Positions 29,670 through 38,855 of a DNA stretch of 40,919 bases are shown here, piece after piece. The stretch is from assembly GCA_016194505.1 (NCBI GenBank), contig JACQBK010000077.1, positions 1 through 40,919 on the forward strand. The letters run 5' to 3'. The DNA comes from Ignavibacteriales bacterium (GTDB lineage Bacteria; Bacteroidota; Ignavibacteria; UBA10030). The notes under the pieces were generated by a model. That model made no database searches. It was not told where the DNA came from and was given only the letters and a program-made list of their open reading frames with translations. Both the position numbers and the translations under genes were made by a program. The stretch's first letter is position 1. Every line of letters starts with the position of its first letter.

Positions 29670-30977
29670 ATGGCTTCGAACATTATTGCAATAGTGGGAA
29701 GACCCAACGTTGGCAAATCGACGTTGTTCAATCGTATTCTTGGTTTTCGAGATGCGATTGTTGATGATTTTCCAGGCGTTACCAGAGACCGTAAGTATGG
29801 CAAAGCCGAATGGGCAGGCAAGTATTTTACAGTTATTGACACAGGCGGGTACCTTCCTGCTTCAAAAGATATTTTTGCGAAAGCCATCCGTGAGCAAGCG
29901 GAAATTGCCATCGAAGAAGCGGATGTCGTTGTATTTGTCGTTGATGCGATAGAAGGGATATCACCCCTCGATAAAGAAATTGCGGACATATTGCGAAAAT
30001 CCAGGCGCCCTATTTATCTGGTTGTGAACAAAATTGATTCCGCAAAACGAGAGATAGATGTTCACGAATTTCATGAGCTTGGGCTTGGTGAGCCGATTGC
30101 CATTTCCGCCTTGGCTGGAAGACAAATCGGAGATTTTCTCGATGTCATGACTTCCTCATTCGACGAAAATGAAAGCCCTGAAGCAGAAGAAAGACTTCAG
30201 CTTGCAATTATCGGGAAGCCGAACGTTGGTAAATCGTCATTTGTCAATGCGTTGCTGGGAAAGAAACGGCAAGTCGTTACAGAAATTGCAGGGACGACGC
30301 GCGACCCAATCGATTCGATATTGAAAATTCAGGATGAAGAAATTATCCTGGTTGATACCGCAGGCTTAAAAAAGAAAAAACGAACGACGGAGAGCCTTGA
30401 TTTTTATAGCACGGTTCGCACACTTAAAAGCATCGAGCGTTGCGATGTAGCGGTTATCTTGTTTGACGCGAAGCAAGGCATTGATGTTCAAGATATGCAT
30501 ATCATTGAATCGGCGTTAGAACGAAGGCGTGGTATCGTTATCGCCGTTAACAAATGGGATTTGGTGGAAAAGGATACAAACACTTCGCGCAAATACGAGC
30601 TTGCTATCAAGGCGAAACTCGGAATGAATGATTTTATTCCAATTATTTTTATCTCAGCGTTGACAAATCAACGTATTCATAAAGTCATTGATATAGCCAA
30701 AACTGTCTATCAGGAGCAAAACAAGCGAATAGAAACAAACGAGCTCAATGATGTTATGCTCCCTGAGATTGAACATAATCCACCCAAGACATCAAGCCCA
30801 AAAGAAATCAGGATCAAATTCCTTACGCAGGTACGGACAAACCCTCCGATCATCACATTGTTTTGCAATGAACCGAAGCTCGTGCAGGAATCGTATAAGC
30901 GGTTTCTCGTCAATAAACTCCGCGAGCATTTTGGATTTTTGGGAGTTCCTATCACACTCGCCTTTAAGCAAAAATGA
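29670..30977 (+). CDS. der: Der/EngA, double-domain ribosome-assembly GTPase
   Basis: Essential GTPase for 50S subunit maturation. The 435-residue protein has two tandem G domains: the first with GRPNVGKST (10-18) and DTGG, the second with GKPNVGKSS (182-190), DTAGLKKK and NKWD. A C-terminal KH-like domain follows (about 350-435). The frame is open upstream to 29604, within the tRNA-Pro terminator region; MASNIIAIVGRPNVGKS is the family start. It overlaps the next gene by 4 bp. Confidence 0.96.
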   Translation: MASNIIAIVGRPNVGKSTLFNRILGFRDAIVDDFPGVTRDRKYGKAEWAGKYFTVIDTGGYLPASKDIFAKAIREQAEIAIEEADVVVFVVDAIEGISPLDKEIADILRKSRRPIYLVVNKIDSAKREIDVHEFHELGLGEPIAISALAGRQIGDFLDVMTSSFDENESPEAEERLQLAIIGKPNVGKSSFVNALLGKKRQVVTEIAGTTRDPIDSILKIQDEEIILVDTAGLKKKKRTTESLDFYSTVRTLKSIERCDVAVILFDAKQGIDVQDMHIIESALERRRGIVIAVNKWDLVEKDTNTSRKYELAIKAKLGMNDFIPIIFISALTNQRIHKVIDIAKTVYQEQNKRIETNELNDVMLPEIEHNPPKTSSPKEIRIKFLTQVRTNPPIITLFCNEPKLVQESYKRFLVNKLREHFGFLGVPITLAFKQK

Positions 30978-32338
30978 AGCCGCGCATACTTGTCATAGGA
31001 GGATTGGCGGCTGGACCCAGTGCGGTAAGTAAAGCAAAGCGTGTGAACCCCAACGCGGAGGTTACACTGTTTGAGCGCGGCGAATACGTTTCATACGGCA
31101 TTTGTGAAATACCGTATTACATCGGCAACGTTGTAACCAATCCTGATCTTCTTATTTCATATACCCCTCAAAAGCTTGAACAAGCTAAAGGCGTAAAAGT
31201 AAAAATACTTCACAATGTTGAAGAAATTATTCCACGCAAGAAAAAAATTCTCGTCCGTGATCTCAATAAAAATAAAGTCTCTGAATATTCTTACGATAAA
31301 CTTATTATTGCTACCGGTTCTTGTCCCCGCTTGCTGGGATTAAAGGGAGAAGAAGGGAGAAATGTTTTTCCTGTCAAAACTTTAGAACAAGGATATAGCA
31401 TAAAACAGTTTATCGAGCAGGAGAAGCCAAAGAAAGCCGTTATTATTGGTGGGGGTTACATCGGCATGGAAATGGCAGAGGCGCTGACGAAGAACAATAT
31501 TCAAACGACTCTCCTCCATCGAGGCGAGCTCCCGATGTCAGGGTTGGAACAAGTAAGCCGTGAGGCAGTAAAAGAAACGTTGATGTCGCACGGCATTACG
31601 TTTGTTCCCAAAGTAAAAGTGAGGGAATTCAGGTCAGATTCGACCGGAAGGGTTACTGAAATTCTCGCTAACACCGGCTCATATCCCGCTGATCTTTTGG
31701 TCCTCTCTCTTGGTGTTGAACCCAACACCGAACTTGCAGTCGGAGCGAAAATCAACGTTGGCGCTCGCGGTGGTATTCTCACAGACCAGCGTCAGGCTAC
31801 GAATATTGATACAATTTTTGCTGCAGGAGATTGTTGTGAAGTAAAAAATCTTGTGAACAATCGCCGGATGTATATTCCATTGGCAACAACCGCAAGCAAG
31901 CAGGGTTGGGTCGCCGGAGAAAATGCGGCGGGAGGGAGCACAGTTTTTAAAGGTGTCATTCGCGCTATTGCGGTTCAGGTTTTCGATCTCGAAGTTGCCC
32001 ATGTGGGTTTGAGTGCAAAGGAAGCAGAAGATTCCGGCATGGATATAGTTACGGAGCATATTGTTGGGAATTCTAAAATTGGTTTTTTCCCCGGCAATGA
32101 GCAAGTCCACATCGTTCTCATTGCGGATAAAAGGTCAAAGAGGCTCGTAGGAGCAAATGTTTTCGGGAAGGGTGGAGCGACACTTCGCGCCAACACGCTT
32201 GGGGTTGCTATTCAACAACGGCTTACGGTTGATGAGGTTGCTCAGCTCGATTTGATTTACAGCCCACCGTATGCCCCTCTGTGGGATCCCGTTTTAGTAG
32301 CGGCGAACCAATTGAAGAAGAAATTTTCTAAGAAATAA
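30974..32338 (+). CDS. CoA-disulfide reductase / NADH oxidase-like flavoprotein
   Basis: A 454-residue FAD- and NAD(P)H-dependent disulfide oxidoreductase. The N-terminal FAD motif is VIGGLAAGPSA (8-18), the NAD(P)H motif VIIGGGYIGMEMAEAL lies near 158-173, and FAAGDCCEVKN forms the second FAD contact. A single redox cysteine, C44 in SYGICEIPYYIG, matches the active-site cysteine of CoA-disulfide reductases and Nox enzymes rather than a CxxxxC pair. The usual CoADR form is CGLPYYIG, so the exact substrate is open. There is no rhodanese domain. It overlaps der by 4 bp. Confidence 0.85.
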   Translation: MKPRILVIGGLAAGPSAVSKAKRVNPNAEVTLFERGEYVSYGICEIPYYIGNVVTNPDLLISYTPQKLEQAKGVKVKILHNVEEIIPRKKKILVRDLNKNKVSEYSYDKLIIATGSCPRLLGLKGEEGRNVFPVKTLEQGYSIKQFIEQEKPKKAVIIGGGYIGMEMAEALTKNNIQTTLLHRGELPMSGLEQVSREAVKETLMSHGITFVPKVKVREFRSDSTGRVTEILANTGSYPADLLVLSLGVEPNTELAVGAKINVGARGGILTDQRQATNIDTIFAAGDCCEVKNLVNNRRMYIPLATTASKQGWVAGENAAGGSTVFKGVIRAIAVQVFDLEVAHVGLSAKEAEDSGMDIVTEHIVGNSKIGFFPGNEQVHIVLIADKRSKRLVGANVFGKGGATLRANTLGVAIQQRLTVDEVAQLDLIYSPPYAPLWDPVLVAANQLKKKFSKK

Positions 32339-32367
32339 TTTTGTTTATTTCAAGCAAGGAAATTTAA

Positions 32368-32994
32368 ATGAAAAATCTCATTGTTATCAGTCACCCGCTG
32401 GTGAAAAGGGATTTAACATTGTTACGAAATGAAAAAACGCCAAATAATCAGTTTCGGTCAATTCTTCGCCGAACATCGACATTGATGGCGTACGAGGTGA
32501 CAAGAAAGCTTCCACTGAAGGAGATTTCAGTCAACACCCCACTCGAAAAAACAAAAGGAAATGTTGTAGCGAAATCAGTTGTGCTGGTCCCGATTTTACG
32601 AGCGGGGCTTGGTTTAGTCGGGGGGTTTGTTGAGGTGATCCCCGATGCACGGGTCGGTCACATTGGACTATATCGTGATGAGGAAACGCTTCGACCGGTG
32701 GATTATTATTTTAAGGTTCCCCGCAATCTTAAGCAAGCGCTTGTTCTTGTGTTAGATCCGATGTTGGCGACAGGAGGAAGCGGCGCCGCGGCTATATCGT
32801 ATCTCAAACAAAAGGGAGCGAAGTCAATAATTTATGTTAGCCTCGTTGCCGCTCCTGAAGGTGTTAGAAAAATCGTTAAGGATCATCCGGATGTCATTAT
32901 TTATACTTGTGCATTGGATCGTGAGCTCAACAGCAAGGGATATATTTTGCCCGGCTTAGGCGATGCGGGAGATAGAATCTTTGGAACGGAATAA
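32368..32994 (+). CDS. upp: Uracil phosphoribosyltransferase
   Basis: Salvages uracil to UMP with PRPP. At 208 residues it shows VPILRAGLGLV for the uracil side, the PRPP loop LDPMLATGGSG (129-139) and C-terminal YILPGLGDAGDRIFGT, which closes over uracil. Full length. AAGGAAATTTAA precedes the ATG. The next gene overlaps its 3' end by 32 bp in another frame. Confidence 0.96.
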   Translation: MKNLIVISHPLVKRDLTLLRNEKTPNNQFRSILRRTSTLMAYEVTRKLPLKEISVNTPLEKTKGNVVAKSVVLVPILRAGLGLVGGFVEVIPDARVGHIGLYRDEETLRPVDYYFKVPRNLKQALVLVLDPMLATGGSGAAAISYLKQKGAKSIIYVSLVAAPEGVRKIVKDHPDVIIYTCALDRELNSKGYILPGLGDAGDRIFGTE

Positions 32995-34027
32995 ATTTTT
33001 TTTCTTTGCGTTTCTCTGTCTTTATAGTTTTAGCGTACGCGCTCAACGTCTCGAAAATCCTACACTTCACTCTCTCGTTCTCGCAGGCATTGATCTTACT
33101 CTGAAGCAGGAGTACGCATCTGCCGATTCGATTTTTAGAGTTGTAGAGCGAGAATTCCCTTCTCATCCATCCGGTTATCTTTATCGTGCGGCAGTACTTC
33201 AATCAAAAGCGATGGACTATGAAGCCGAATTGGATGTTGCCAGCTTCGATTCGCTCATTGCCCTCGGGAAAGAAAAAGCGGAAGAACAGAGACGAAAAGC
33301 ATCATCCTCTCCATGGGGACACTTTTTTTTAGGGACGGCATTGGGATACGATTCGTATGCAAGGGTGTATCGTCGCGAGTGGTTTGGAGGCGTAACAAAA
33401 GGATTATCCTCTGTCTCGGAATTCAAGAAGGCGCTCGAAAAAGATTCTTCCTGCTATGATGCATGGGTTGGCATTGGAACATACTATTATTGGAAGAGCC
33501 GCAAAACGGAATTCCTTCATTGGCTTCCCTTTGTGAGCGATAGCAGACAGGAAGGAATCAATGTGCTCGAACGAAGCGCTCAGAAAGGAGTGTATAATAA
33601 ATTTGCAGCTCTTTCTGCCCTTGTTGCCATTTATCTTGATGCGAGGGATTTCGATGCCGCAGAGCGGTGCGCAACGTTGGGTTTGAATAGCTATCCAACG
33701 AATAGGACATTTCTTTGGGGATTGGCAACAGCGTTGCATAACGGTGGAAAATTGGACCGGGCTGCTAAAGCGTATCGAAACTTGCTTGATATTCTTAAAG
33801 CCGATACAACAAAAAATATTTATAACGAAATTGTTTGTAGGCTTAATCTTGTGAAAGTAAAACTTCTGCTATCAGACTCAACCGATGCGGAAAATCATAT
33901 AAGGGTTATTCTATCGTTTGAGAATGAGAAATTCCCCGAACATCTTAACGAGAGGGTTACCGGTAAATTTGAAGATGCAAAGAAAATTATGGCGGAACTC
34001 AAAAACGGCAAAAACTCTGTAAAATAA
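32963..34027 (+). CDS. Exported TPR-repeat protein
   Basis: A 354-residue protein with an N-terminal hydrophobic stretch FFFFAFLCLYSFSVRAQ that reads as a signal peptide with cleavage after RAQ. The remainder is helical with tetratricopeptide-like repeats (for example EYASADSIFRVVEREFPSHP, and AAERCATLGLNSYPTN near 225-250), indicating a protein-binding scaffold in the periplasm. I recognise no specific family. The start is uncertain: ATG 32963 lies inside upp, and TTG 32981 would give a more standard signal peptide. Confidence 0.78.
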   Translation: MREIESLERNKFFFFAFLCLYSFSVRAQRLENPTLHSLVLAGIDLTLKQEYASADSIFRVVEREFPSHPSGYLYRAAVLQSKAMDYEAELDVASFDSLIALGKEKAEEQRRKASSSPWGHFFLGTALGYDSYARVYRREWFGGVTKGLSSVSEFKKALEKDSSCYDAWVGIGTYYYWKSRKTEFLHWLPFVSDSRQEGINVLERSAQKGVYNKFAALSALVAIYLDARDFDAAERCATLGLNSYPTNRTFLWGLATALHNGGKLDRAAKAYRNLLDILKADTTKNIYNEIVCRLNLVKVKLLLSDSTDAENHIRVILSFENEKFPEHLNERVTGKFEDAKKIMAELKNGKNSVK

Positions 34028-34042
34028 GCGTATTCGTACAGC

Positions 34043-34070
34043 TTGACATTCTGTTTGCAACGGCTATATT
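34043..34070 (+). promoter_or_regulatory. Promoter of the rel gene
   Basis: Perfect TTGACA (34043-34048), 16-bp spacer, TATATT (34065-34070), 30 bp before the ATG. Confidence 0.65.
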
Positions 34071-34100
34071 GAAGTTACAGGAATTTAGTCTGTCACCTCT

Positions 34101-36287
34101 ATGGTAAATAGTCAGTACAAAAAAAAGCTTGATGATCTTCTCAATGTTTGTCGAAAAAATCTTCGCTCTGTTGACGAGAATTTGATCACGAATGCTTTCA
34201 ACATGAGCCTCGAAGCGCACAAGAATGACCTGCGCGCATCAGGAGAGCCGTATTTTATTCATCCGTACGAAGTGGCAATGATTGTTGCAAAAGAAATTCC
34301 ATTGGATGATGTCTCTATTGCCGTTGCGCTCTTGCACGATGTCGTAGAGGACACAAAATTTGATCTCAAGGATATTCGGGCAGAATTTGGCGATAATGTT
34401 GCCGAAATCGTTGATGGCGCTACGAAGATTACGGATATTTTTCGAAGTCACGAGGTAACGCAGGCTGAAAGCTATCGCAAGCTGCTGCTTTCCATGGTCA
34501 ACGATATTCGCGTGATGCTTATTAAGTTCGCGGATAGGCTGCACAATATGCGCACGTTGGAATATCTCCCCCCGGAAAAGCAATTACGGCTTGCGAAAGA
34601 GACCCTTGAGATTTACGCTCCGTTCGCTCACCGCTTCGGGTTGGCAAAGATTAAATGGGAATTGGAAGACCTCTCGTTTAAATTTCTCCATCGCCAAGAG
34701 TACGATCAAATTGTGCGGCAATTAAAATCGAGGCGGAGAGAGCGCGAGCATTACATCAAAAAAATTGTCGCGCCGCTTGAGAAACGACTGGCAGTGGAGG
34801 GGATTATTTATGAAGTGGAAGGCCGTCCGAAACATTTATATAGCATTTATCAAAAGATGGTGAAGCGCGATAAGCCTCTCGATGAGATTTATGATCTCTT
34901 TGCCGTCCGGTTTATTCTCGATACTGAGGATAATAACGATTGCTTCATCGTCTATGGTATCATTTCGGAAATGTATAAGCCGATTCCGGAGCGGTTTAAA
35001 GATTATATCTCTATTCCTAAAAAGAACGGCTATCAATCCATTCATACCACAGTAGTCGGTCCAGGTGGAAAGCTCGTTGAAGTGCAGATCCGCACTAAGG
35101 CGATGCATGAAATTGCAGAAAAAGGCGTTGCCGCTCATTGGATGTATAAGGAAAGTAAAACATCCATTGATAAGGAGCTTGAGGGATGGATTAACTGGGT
35201 ACGCGAAATTTTTGAGCAGAAAAACGACTATACGCCCAAGGAATTGATGGAAAGTTTCAAGTTGAATCTGTACCAAGATGAAATCTACGTCTTCACGCCG
35301 AAAGGCGATTTGAAAATTCTGCCGCGCAACTCTACCCCTGTCGATTATGCTTTTGAAATTCATTCGAATATCGGATTCCATTGCATTGGCGCAAAAGTCA
35401 ATGGACGCATTGTTCCGTTGAATACGCTCTTGCGAAGCGGTGATCAAGTCGAGATTATCACTTCAAAAAACCAAAATCCTAACCCTGATTGGGACAAGTT
35501 CGTTGTTACGCATAAGGCGAAATCCCATATACGAAAATGGATTAAAGACGAACTGAACAAAAAAGCCGGCGGGGGAAAAGAGATTTGGGAAAAGAAACTT
35601 AGGCGACATAAGTTCCATATCAATGAAGATGAGTTGCTCAAGTTCATTCATACCCTTAAGTTTGAAAATTTGCAGGAATTTTATCTCGGTCTTGTTGAGC
35701 AGAAATTTGATGCCGATGCTATCATCGAACAGCTTCATGTTCGGTCGAAACATCCTACGTCGGAAGAGAGCGCTCGTTCTCCCGAAGAGACACGGTCGTT
35801 GTTTAGCAAATTTGTTCGGTCAGCCCGGGAACTTACCAGCGGCATCTCTATTCTCGGATCGAGCGACAATTTCATGCACCAATACGCGAAATGCTGTAAC
35901 CCTATTCCAGGTGATGAGATTGTGGGTTTTGTAACAATTGGTGAAGGGATTAAAATCCACCGCAAAGATTGTAAGAACGTTATCTCCATGAGAATGGCGG
36001 AAAGCGAGCGCCTCGTTGAAGTCGGTTGGCCTCTCTCCAATGGTGCGGATTTTATAGCGGGCATTCGGGTCTCCGGCAAAGATCGTCCCGGGCTTCTCAG
36101 CGATGTTACGCACGCCATCTCGACGTTTCAGAACACGAATATTCGTACTGTGAACATAGATTCGCGCGGTCCGTTATTTGATGGTCAAATTATTCTTTTT
36201 GTAAAAAACACTGACCATCTCGCCCGCATCATTGATAAAATTCGCAAGGTAGAGGGAATTCTTGAGGCCGAAAGGTTTGTCGCATAG
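34101..36287 (+). CDS. Rel/SpoT bifunctional (p)ppGpp synthetase-hydrolase
   Basis: Controls the stringent response. At 728 residues it has the full long-RSH layout: HD hydrolase domain with H54, H79-D80 and E83-D84 in LLHDVVEDT; synthetase domain with D265 and E327 (VEVQIRT); TGS domain (about 393-455, starting VFTPKGDLKILPR); a zinc-finger-like region with YAKCCNPIPGDEI and HRKDC; and a C-terminal ACT domain (GKDRPGLLSDVTHAIS). RFKD at 298-301 is the basic motif of bifunctional enzymes, in contrast to EXDD of synthetase-only RelA. Both active sites look intact. Confidence 0.95.
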   Translation: MVNSQYKKKLDDLLNVCRKNLRSVDENLITNAFNMSLEAHKNDLRASGEPYFIHPYEVAMIVAKEIPLDDVSIAVALLHDVVEDTKFDLKDIRAEFGDNVAEIVDGATKITDIFRSHEVTQAESYRKLLLSMVNDIRVMLIKFADRLHNMRTLEYLPPEKQLRLAKETLEIYAPFAHRFGLAKIKWELEDLSFKFLHRQEYDQIVRQLKSRRREREHYIKKIVAPLEKRLAVEGIIYEVEGRPKHLYSIYQKMVKRDKPLDEIYDLFAVRFILDTEDNNDCFIVYGIISEMYKPIPERFKDYISIPKKNGYQSIHTTVVGPGGKLVEVQIRTKAMHEIAEKGVAAHWMYKESKTSIDKELEGWINWVREIFEQKNDYTPKELMESFKLNLYQDEIYVFTPKGDLKILPRNSTPVDYAFEIHSNIGFHCIGAKVNGRIVPLNTLLRSGDQVEIITSKNQNPNPDWDKFVVTHKAKSHIRKWIKDELNKKAGGGKEIWEKKLRRHKFHINEDELLKFIHTLKFENLQEFYLGLVEQKFDADAIIEQLHVRSKHPTSEESARSPEETRSLFSKFVRSARELTSGISILGSSDNFMHQYAKCCNPIPGDEIVGFVTIGEGIKIHRKDCKNVISMRMAESERLVEVGWPLSNGADFIAGIRVSGKDRPGLLSDVTHAISTFQNTNIRTVNIDSRGPLFDGQIILFVKNTDHLARIIDKIRKVEGILEAERFVA

Positions 36288-36316
36288 AATCTGATTCTTA
36301 TTTGAAAAGGAATATT

Positions 36317-36757
36317 TTGAACGAACAAAAGCGTATTCTGGGTATTGATTATGGCAGTAAGCGTATCGGTATATCAATGAGCGACCCGCTGCACATTATT
36401 GCAACGTCGTTAGCTACTATCCCGAATGATTCCCACACCTTCGAAGCCCTTACAGAGATTGTTCAACGAGAGCACGTCGCGTGTATTGTTGTCGGTATGC
36501 CTTTGAATTTAAAAGGAGAGAAGGCGCAAAAAGCTCAAGAGGTGATGGAGTTCATACAACAGTTGAAAAAAAAGATTGATATTGAGATACTGATGTGGGA
36601 TGAGCGCTTTACAAGCTCACTTGCCCATGATACATTGCTGCGGATGGGAACCAAAAAGAAAGAACGTCGGACAAACAAGGGAAGAGTGGATTCAATGGCG
36701 GCGGCAATTATGTTGCAAAATTTTTTGGATAGTCGAAAGCGTTCTCTGGTCTGCTAA
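36317..36757 (+). CDS. ruvX: RuvX/YqgF family putative Holliday junction resolvase
   Basis: RNase H-fold nuclease family linked to Holliday-junction resolution and 16S rRNA 5' processing. The 146-residue protein begins with KRILGIDYGSKRIGIS (catalytic D11 in GIDYGSKR), continues with IVVGMPLNLKGEK, and has DERFTSSLAHDTL and a C-terminal DSMAAAIMLQNFL with the late acidic residue. I start at TTG 36317, which has AAGGA five bases upstream; TTG 36302 is the alternative. mtgA begins two bases after the stop. Confidence 0.9.
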   Translation: MNEQKRILGIDYGSKRIGISMSDPLHIIATSLATIPNDSHTFEALTEIVQREHVACIVVGMPLNLKGEKAQKAQEVMEFIQQLKKKIDIEILMWDERFTSSLAHDTLLRMGTKKKERRTNKGRVDSMAAAIMLQNFLDSRKRSLVC

Positions 36758-36759
36758 TA

Positions 36760-37497
36760 ATGGAATCCCAACCGGCTAAGGCATTAGTGCCGCGCCTTAT
36801 ACAATCAGTCAAGCGGAATAAAATAAAAACCGTTTTCGCTGTTGTTGCGCTGTGGTTTGGACTGGAGATTATAACGCTTCCGTTCGGGGAAATTGAGCGA
36901 TTCAAAACCTCCAACCCAATGGAGACTGCTTTCATGCGGGAGCACGAACAACGGGCAAAGGAAGACGGTAAGCCGTTTCGCAAGCAGCAACGTTGGATAC
37001 CGTTGGCGCGCATTTCTAAGGAGACTGTCAATGCGGTAATTGTGGCTGAAGACGGCATGTTTTGGGCGCATAGCGGCTTTGATTGGTTTGAATTTCGCGA
37101 ATCGCTTGAGCGTAACTTAAAGGAAGGACGTGCCGCACGAGGTGCGAGCACCATCACACAACAGCTCGTCAAAAATCTTTTCCTTTCATCGTCAAAGAAC
37201 CCTTTGCGAAAACTCAAAGAATGGATACTAACCTGGAGAATGGAAAAAGTCCTTAGCAAGCCTCGTATTCTTGAATTGTATTTGAACGTCATTGAATGGG
37301 GAAGAGGAATCTATGGCATTGAGGCGGCATCGCAATACTATTTCCAAAAATCTGCCTCACAGCTTACCCGAGCCGAGAGTGCGAAGTTGGCGGCGATTAT
37401 CCCAAGCCCGCGCAAACACCGCGCGAATTCCGAATCTCGCTACGTCACACGCCGTTCTCAGCTGATCCTCGGAAGAATGGCGGCGAGAGGTCTTTAA
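36760..37497 (+). CDS. mtgA: Monofunctional biosynthetic peptidoglycan transglycosylase
   Basis: Polymerises lipid II into glycan strands in the periplasm. At 245 residues it has one N-terminal membrane anchor (about 22-40) and a family 51 glycosyltransferase domain: catalytic E97 in VIVAEDGMFWAHSGFDW, RGASTITQQLVKNLFL, and ILELYLNVIEWGRGIYGIEA. There is no transpeptidase domain, as expected for MtgA. Confidence 0.94.
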   Translation: MESQPAKALVPRLIQSVKRNKIKTVFAVVALWFGLEIITLPFGEIERFKTSNPMETAFMREHEQRAKEDGKPFRKQQRWIPLARISKETVNAVIVAEDGMFWAHSGFDWFEFRESLERNLKEGRAARGASTITQQLVKNLFLSSSKNPLRKLKEWILTWRMEKVLSKPRILELYLNVIEWGRGIYGIEAASQYYFQKSASQLTRAESAKLAAIIPSPRKHRANSESRYVTRRSQLILGRMAARGL

Positions 37498-37508
37498 ATT
37501 CTATTTAT

Positions 37509-38171
37509 ATGATTGCTATGAACTATAAAGAACTTGAACTTCTTTTGGCAGAAGGCGAAGGAACTCAACTTGAGTTCAAACGGAAGGTTTCAAGCCCTGA
37601 AAAAATCGCGCGGGCGCTTATCGGATTCGCCAATACAAAAGGCGGGACTATTCTTTTCGGCGTTGATGATGATGCTTCGATTGTCGGCGTGGAAAGTGAG
37701 AAAATGGAAGTCGAGATGATTGAAACGGCAGGAATGGTCTATTGTGATCCGCCCATCGAACCGAACATTGAAATTATTTCGCACAGGGACAAAGACATTC
37801 TTGCCGTGACTATTGAAGAAAGCAAAGAGAAACCCCACTACCTTGTCGTTGATGATGACGAAACCGGCGATCAAGAAACAAAAGTCTTGATTCGCGTAAA
37901 CGATAAAACTGTTATTGCAAGCAAGGAGGTCGTAAAAATCCTTCGCGCGGAAAGCCCTGATGCACCGCCGCTACGAATCAGCATTGGTGACACCGAAAGG
38001 CGATTGTTTGATTTTTTGGAAAAGAATGAGCGGATAACCGTAAAACAATTCGGCAAGCTGGTGAATATTGCAGACCGAAGAGCTTCGAGGATTCTAATTA
38101 ACCTTGTCCGCGCCGGCGTTCTCAGGATCCACACACGCGAAAAAGAAGAATACTACACGATGTCTTATTGA
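37509..38171 (+). CDS. AlbA_2 (Schlafen-type) domain protein with C-terminal winged helix
   Basis: A 220-residue protein. Residues about 8-140 form an AlbA_2 domain, seen in ELELLLAEGEGTQLEFKRKV, ANTKGGTILFGVDDDASIVG and VLIRVNDKTVIAS. The C-terminal part (about 160-215; RRLFDFLEKNERITVKQF, ADRRASRILINLVRAGVLRI) reads as a winged helix. Such proteins are usually called putative transcriptional regulators or ATP-binding proteins; binding partners are unknown. ATG 37518 is an alternative start. The end overlaps the 3' end of the convergent methyltransferase gene by 7 bp. Confidence 0.82.
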   Translation: MIAMNYKELELLLAEGEGTQLEFKRKVSSPEKIARALIGFANTKGGTILFGVDDDASIVGVESEKMEVEMIETAGMVYCDPPIEPNIEIISHRDKDILAVTIEESKEKPHYLVVDDDETGDQETKVLIRVNDKTVIASKEVVKILRAESPDAPPLRISIGDTERRLFDFLEKNERITVKQFGKLVNIADRRASRILINLVRAGVLRIHTREKEEYYTMSY

Positions 38172-38716
38172 TGGTGGATGTGGTTTGTTCGCCAAACTCT
38201 GTTGAGCTCGAAGATCGCAATTCCATAAGCGACGGCAACGTTCAGAGATTGTTTAATGCCAACCATCGGAATTTCTATCGCCATGTCGCATTCTGAAATA
38301 ACATCCTTTGAGATTCCGGTAATCTCATTACCAATGACAAGAGCAAGAGGGAAATCTGCCGGTTGGATAGTATAATACGGTGTTGTGCTGTCCGTTAATT
38401 CGAGACAGCAAATTTTTAGTTGTTTCTCTTTCAGTTTGTGAATCGCTTCTTTCGGCTCCTTGATGTATTCCCACGGAACGCTTCGTGTCGCTCCTAACGC
38501 AGTCTTGTCAATTTCTTTACGTGGTGGAGCGGGTGTGAATCCCGTCAAAATAAGTTTTTCGAGAAGAACACCATCCGATGTCCGAAAGATGGAGCCGACA
38601 TTGTAAAGGCTCCTGACATTATCAACCACGACCGTCACTGGCAAGCGGTCTGCAGGGTTAATCTCTTCGAGCGGGCTTCGTTTTGAAGCTATTTCAGAAT
38701 GAGTTAGTTTTCGCAT
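38165..38716 (-). CDS. SpoU/TrmH-family RNA 2'-O-methyltransferase
   Basis: A 183-residue SPOUT-class methyltransferase. The three SpoU motifs are present: NVRSLYNVGSIFRTSDG (33-49), ALVIGNEITGIS and IPMVGIKQSLNVAVAYGIAIFE, which together make the knotted SAM site and supply the catalytic Arg and Asn. It has no N-terminal substrate-binding domain, so the target nucleotide (rRNA or tRNA) cannot be named. It is convergent with the AlbA_2 gene and divergent from cmk. Confidence 0.9.
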   Translation of the reverse strand: MRKLTHSEIASKRSPLEEINPADRLPVTVVVDNVRSLYNVGSIFRTSDGVLLEKLILTGFTPAPPRKEIDKTALGATRSVPWEYIKEPKEAIHKLKEKQLKICCLELTDSTTPYYTIQPADFPLALVIGNEITGISKDVISECDMAIEIPMVGIKQSLNVAVAYGIAIFELNRVWRTNHIHHQ

Positions 38717-38806
38717 AACGATAGCAAGATACGATGGAATTTTCCCAAAAAGAAGGGCATTATTGCTTAAAATGTAGTATTTTGCTGTATGAAATCAATT
38801 ATAAAA

Positions 38807-38835
38807 TTGCTCCACGACTGGAAATTTCTTATATT
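38807..38835 (+). promoter_or_regulatory. Promoter of the cmk-ispH cluster
   Basis: TTGCTC (38807-38812), 17-bp spacer, TATATT (38830-38835), 20 bp before the TTG start of cmk. Confidence 0.55.
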
Positions 38836-38855
38836 TAAAGCCAAGGTAAAATAGA

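Noticed and set aside
34836-35447. 203-codon minus-strand open frame inside rel
   Set aside because: It is a shadow of a well-supported conserved gene and has no family resemblance.
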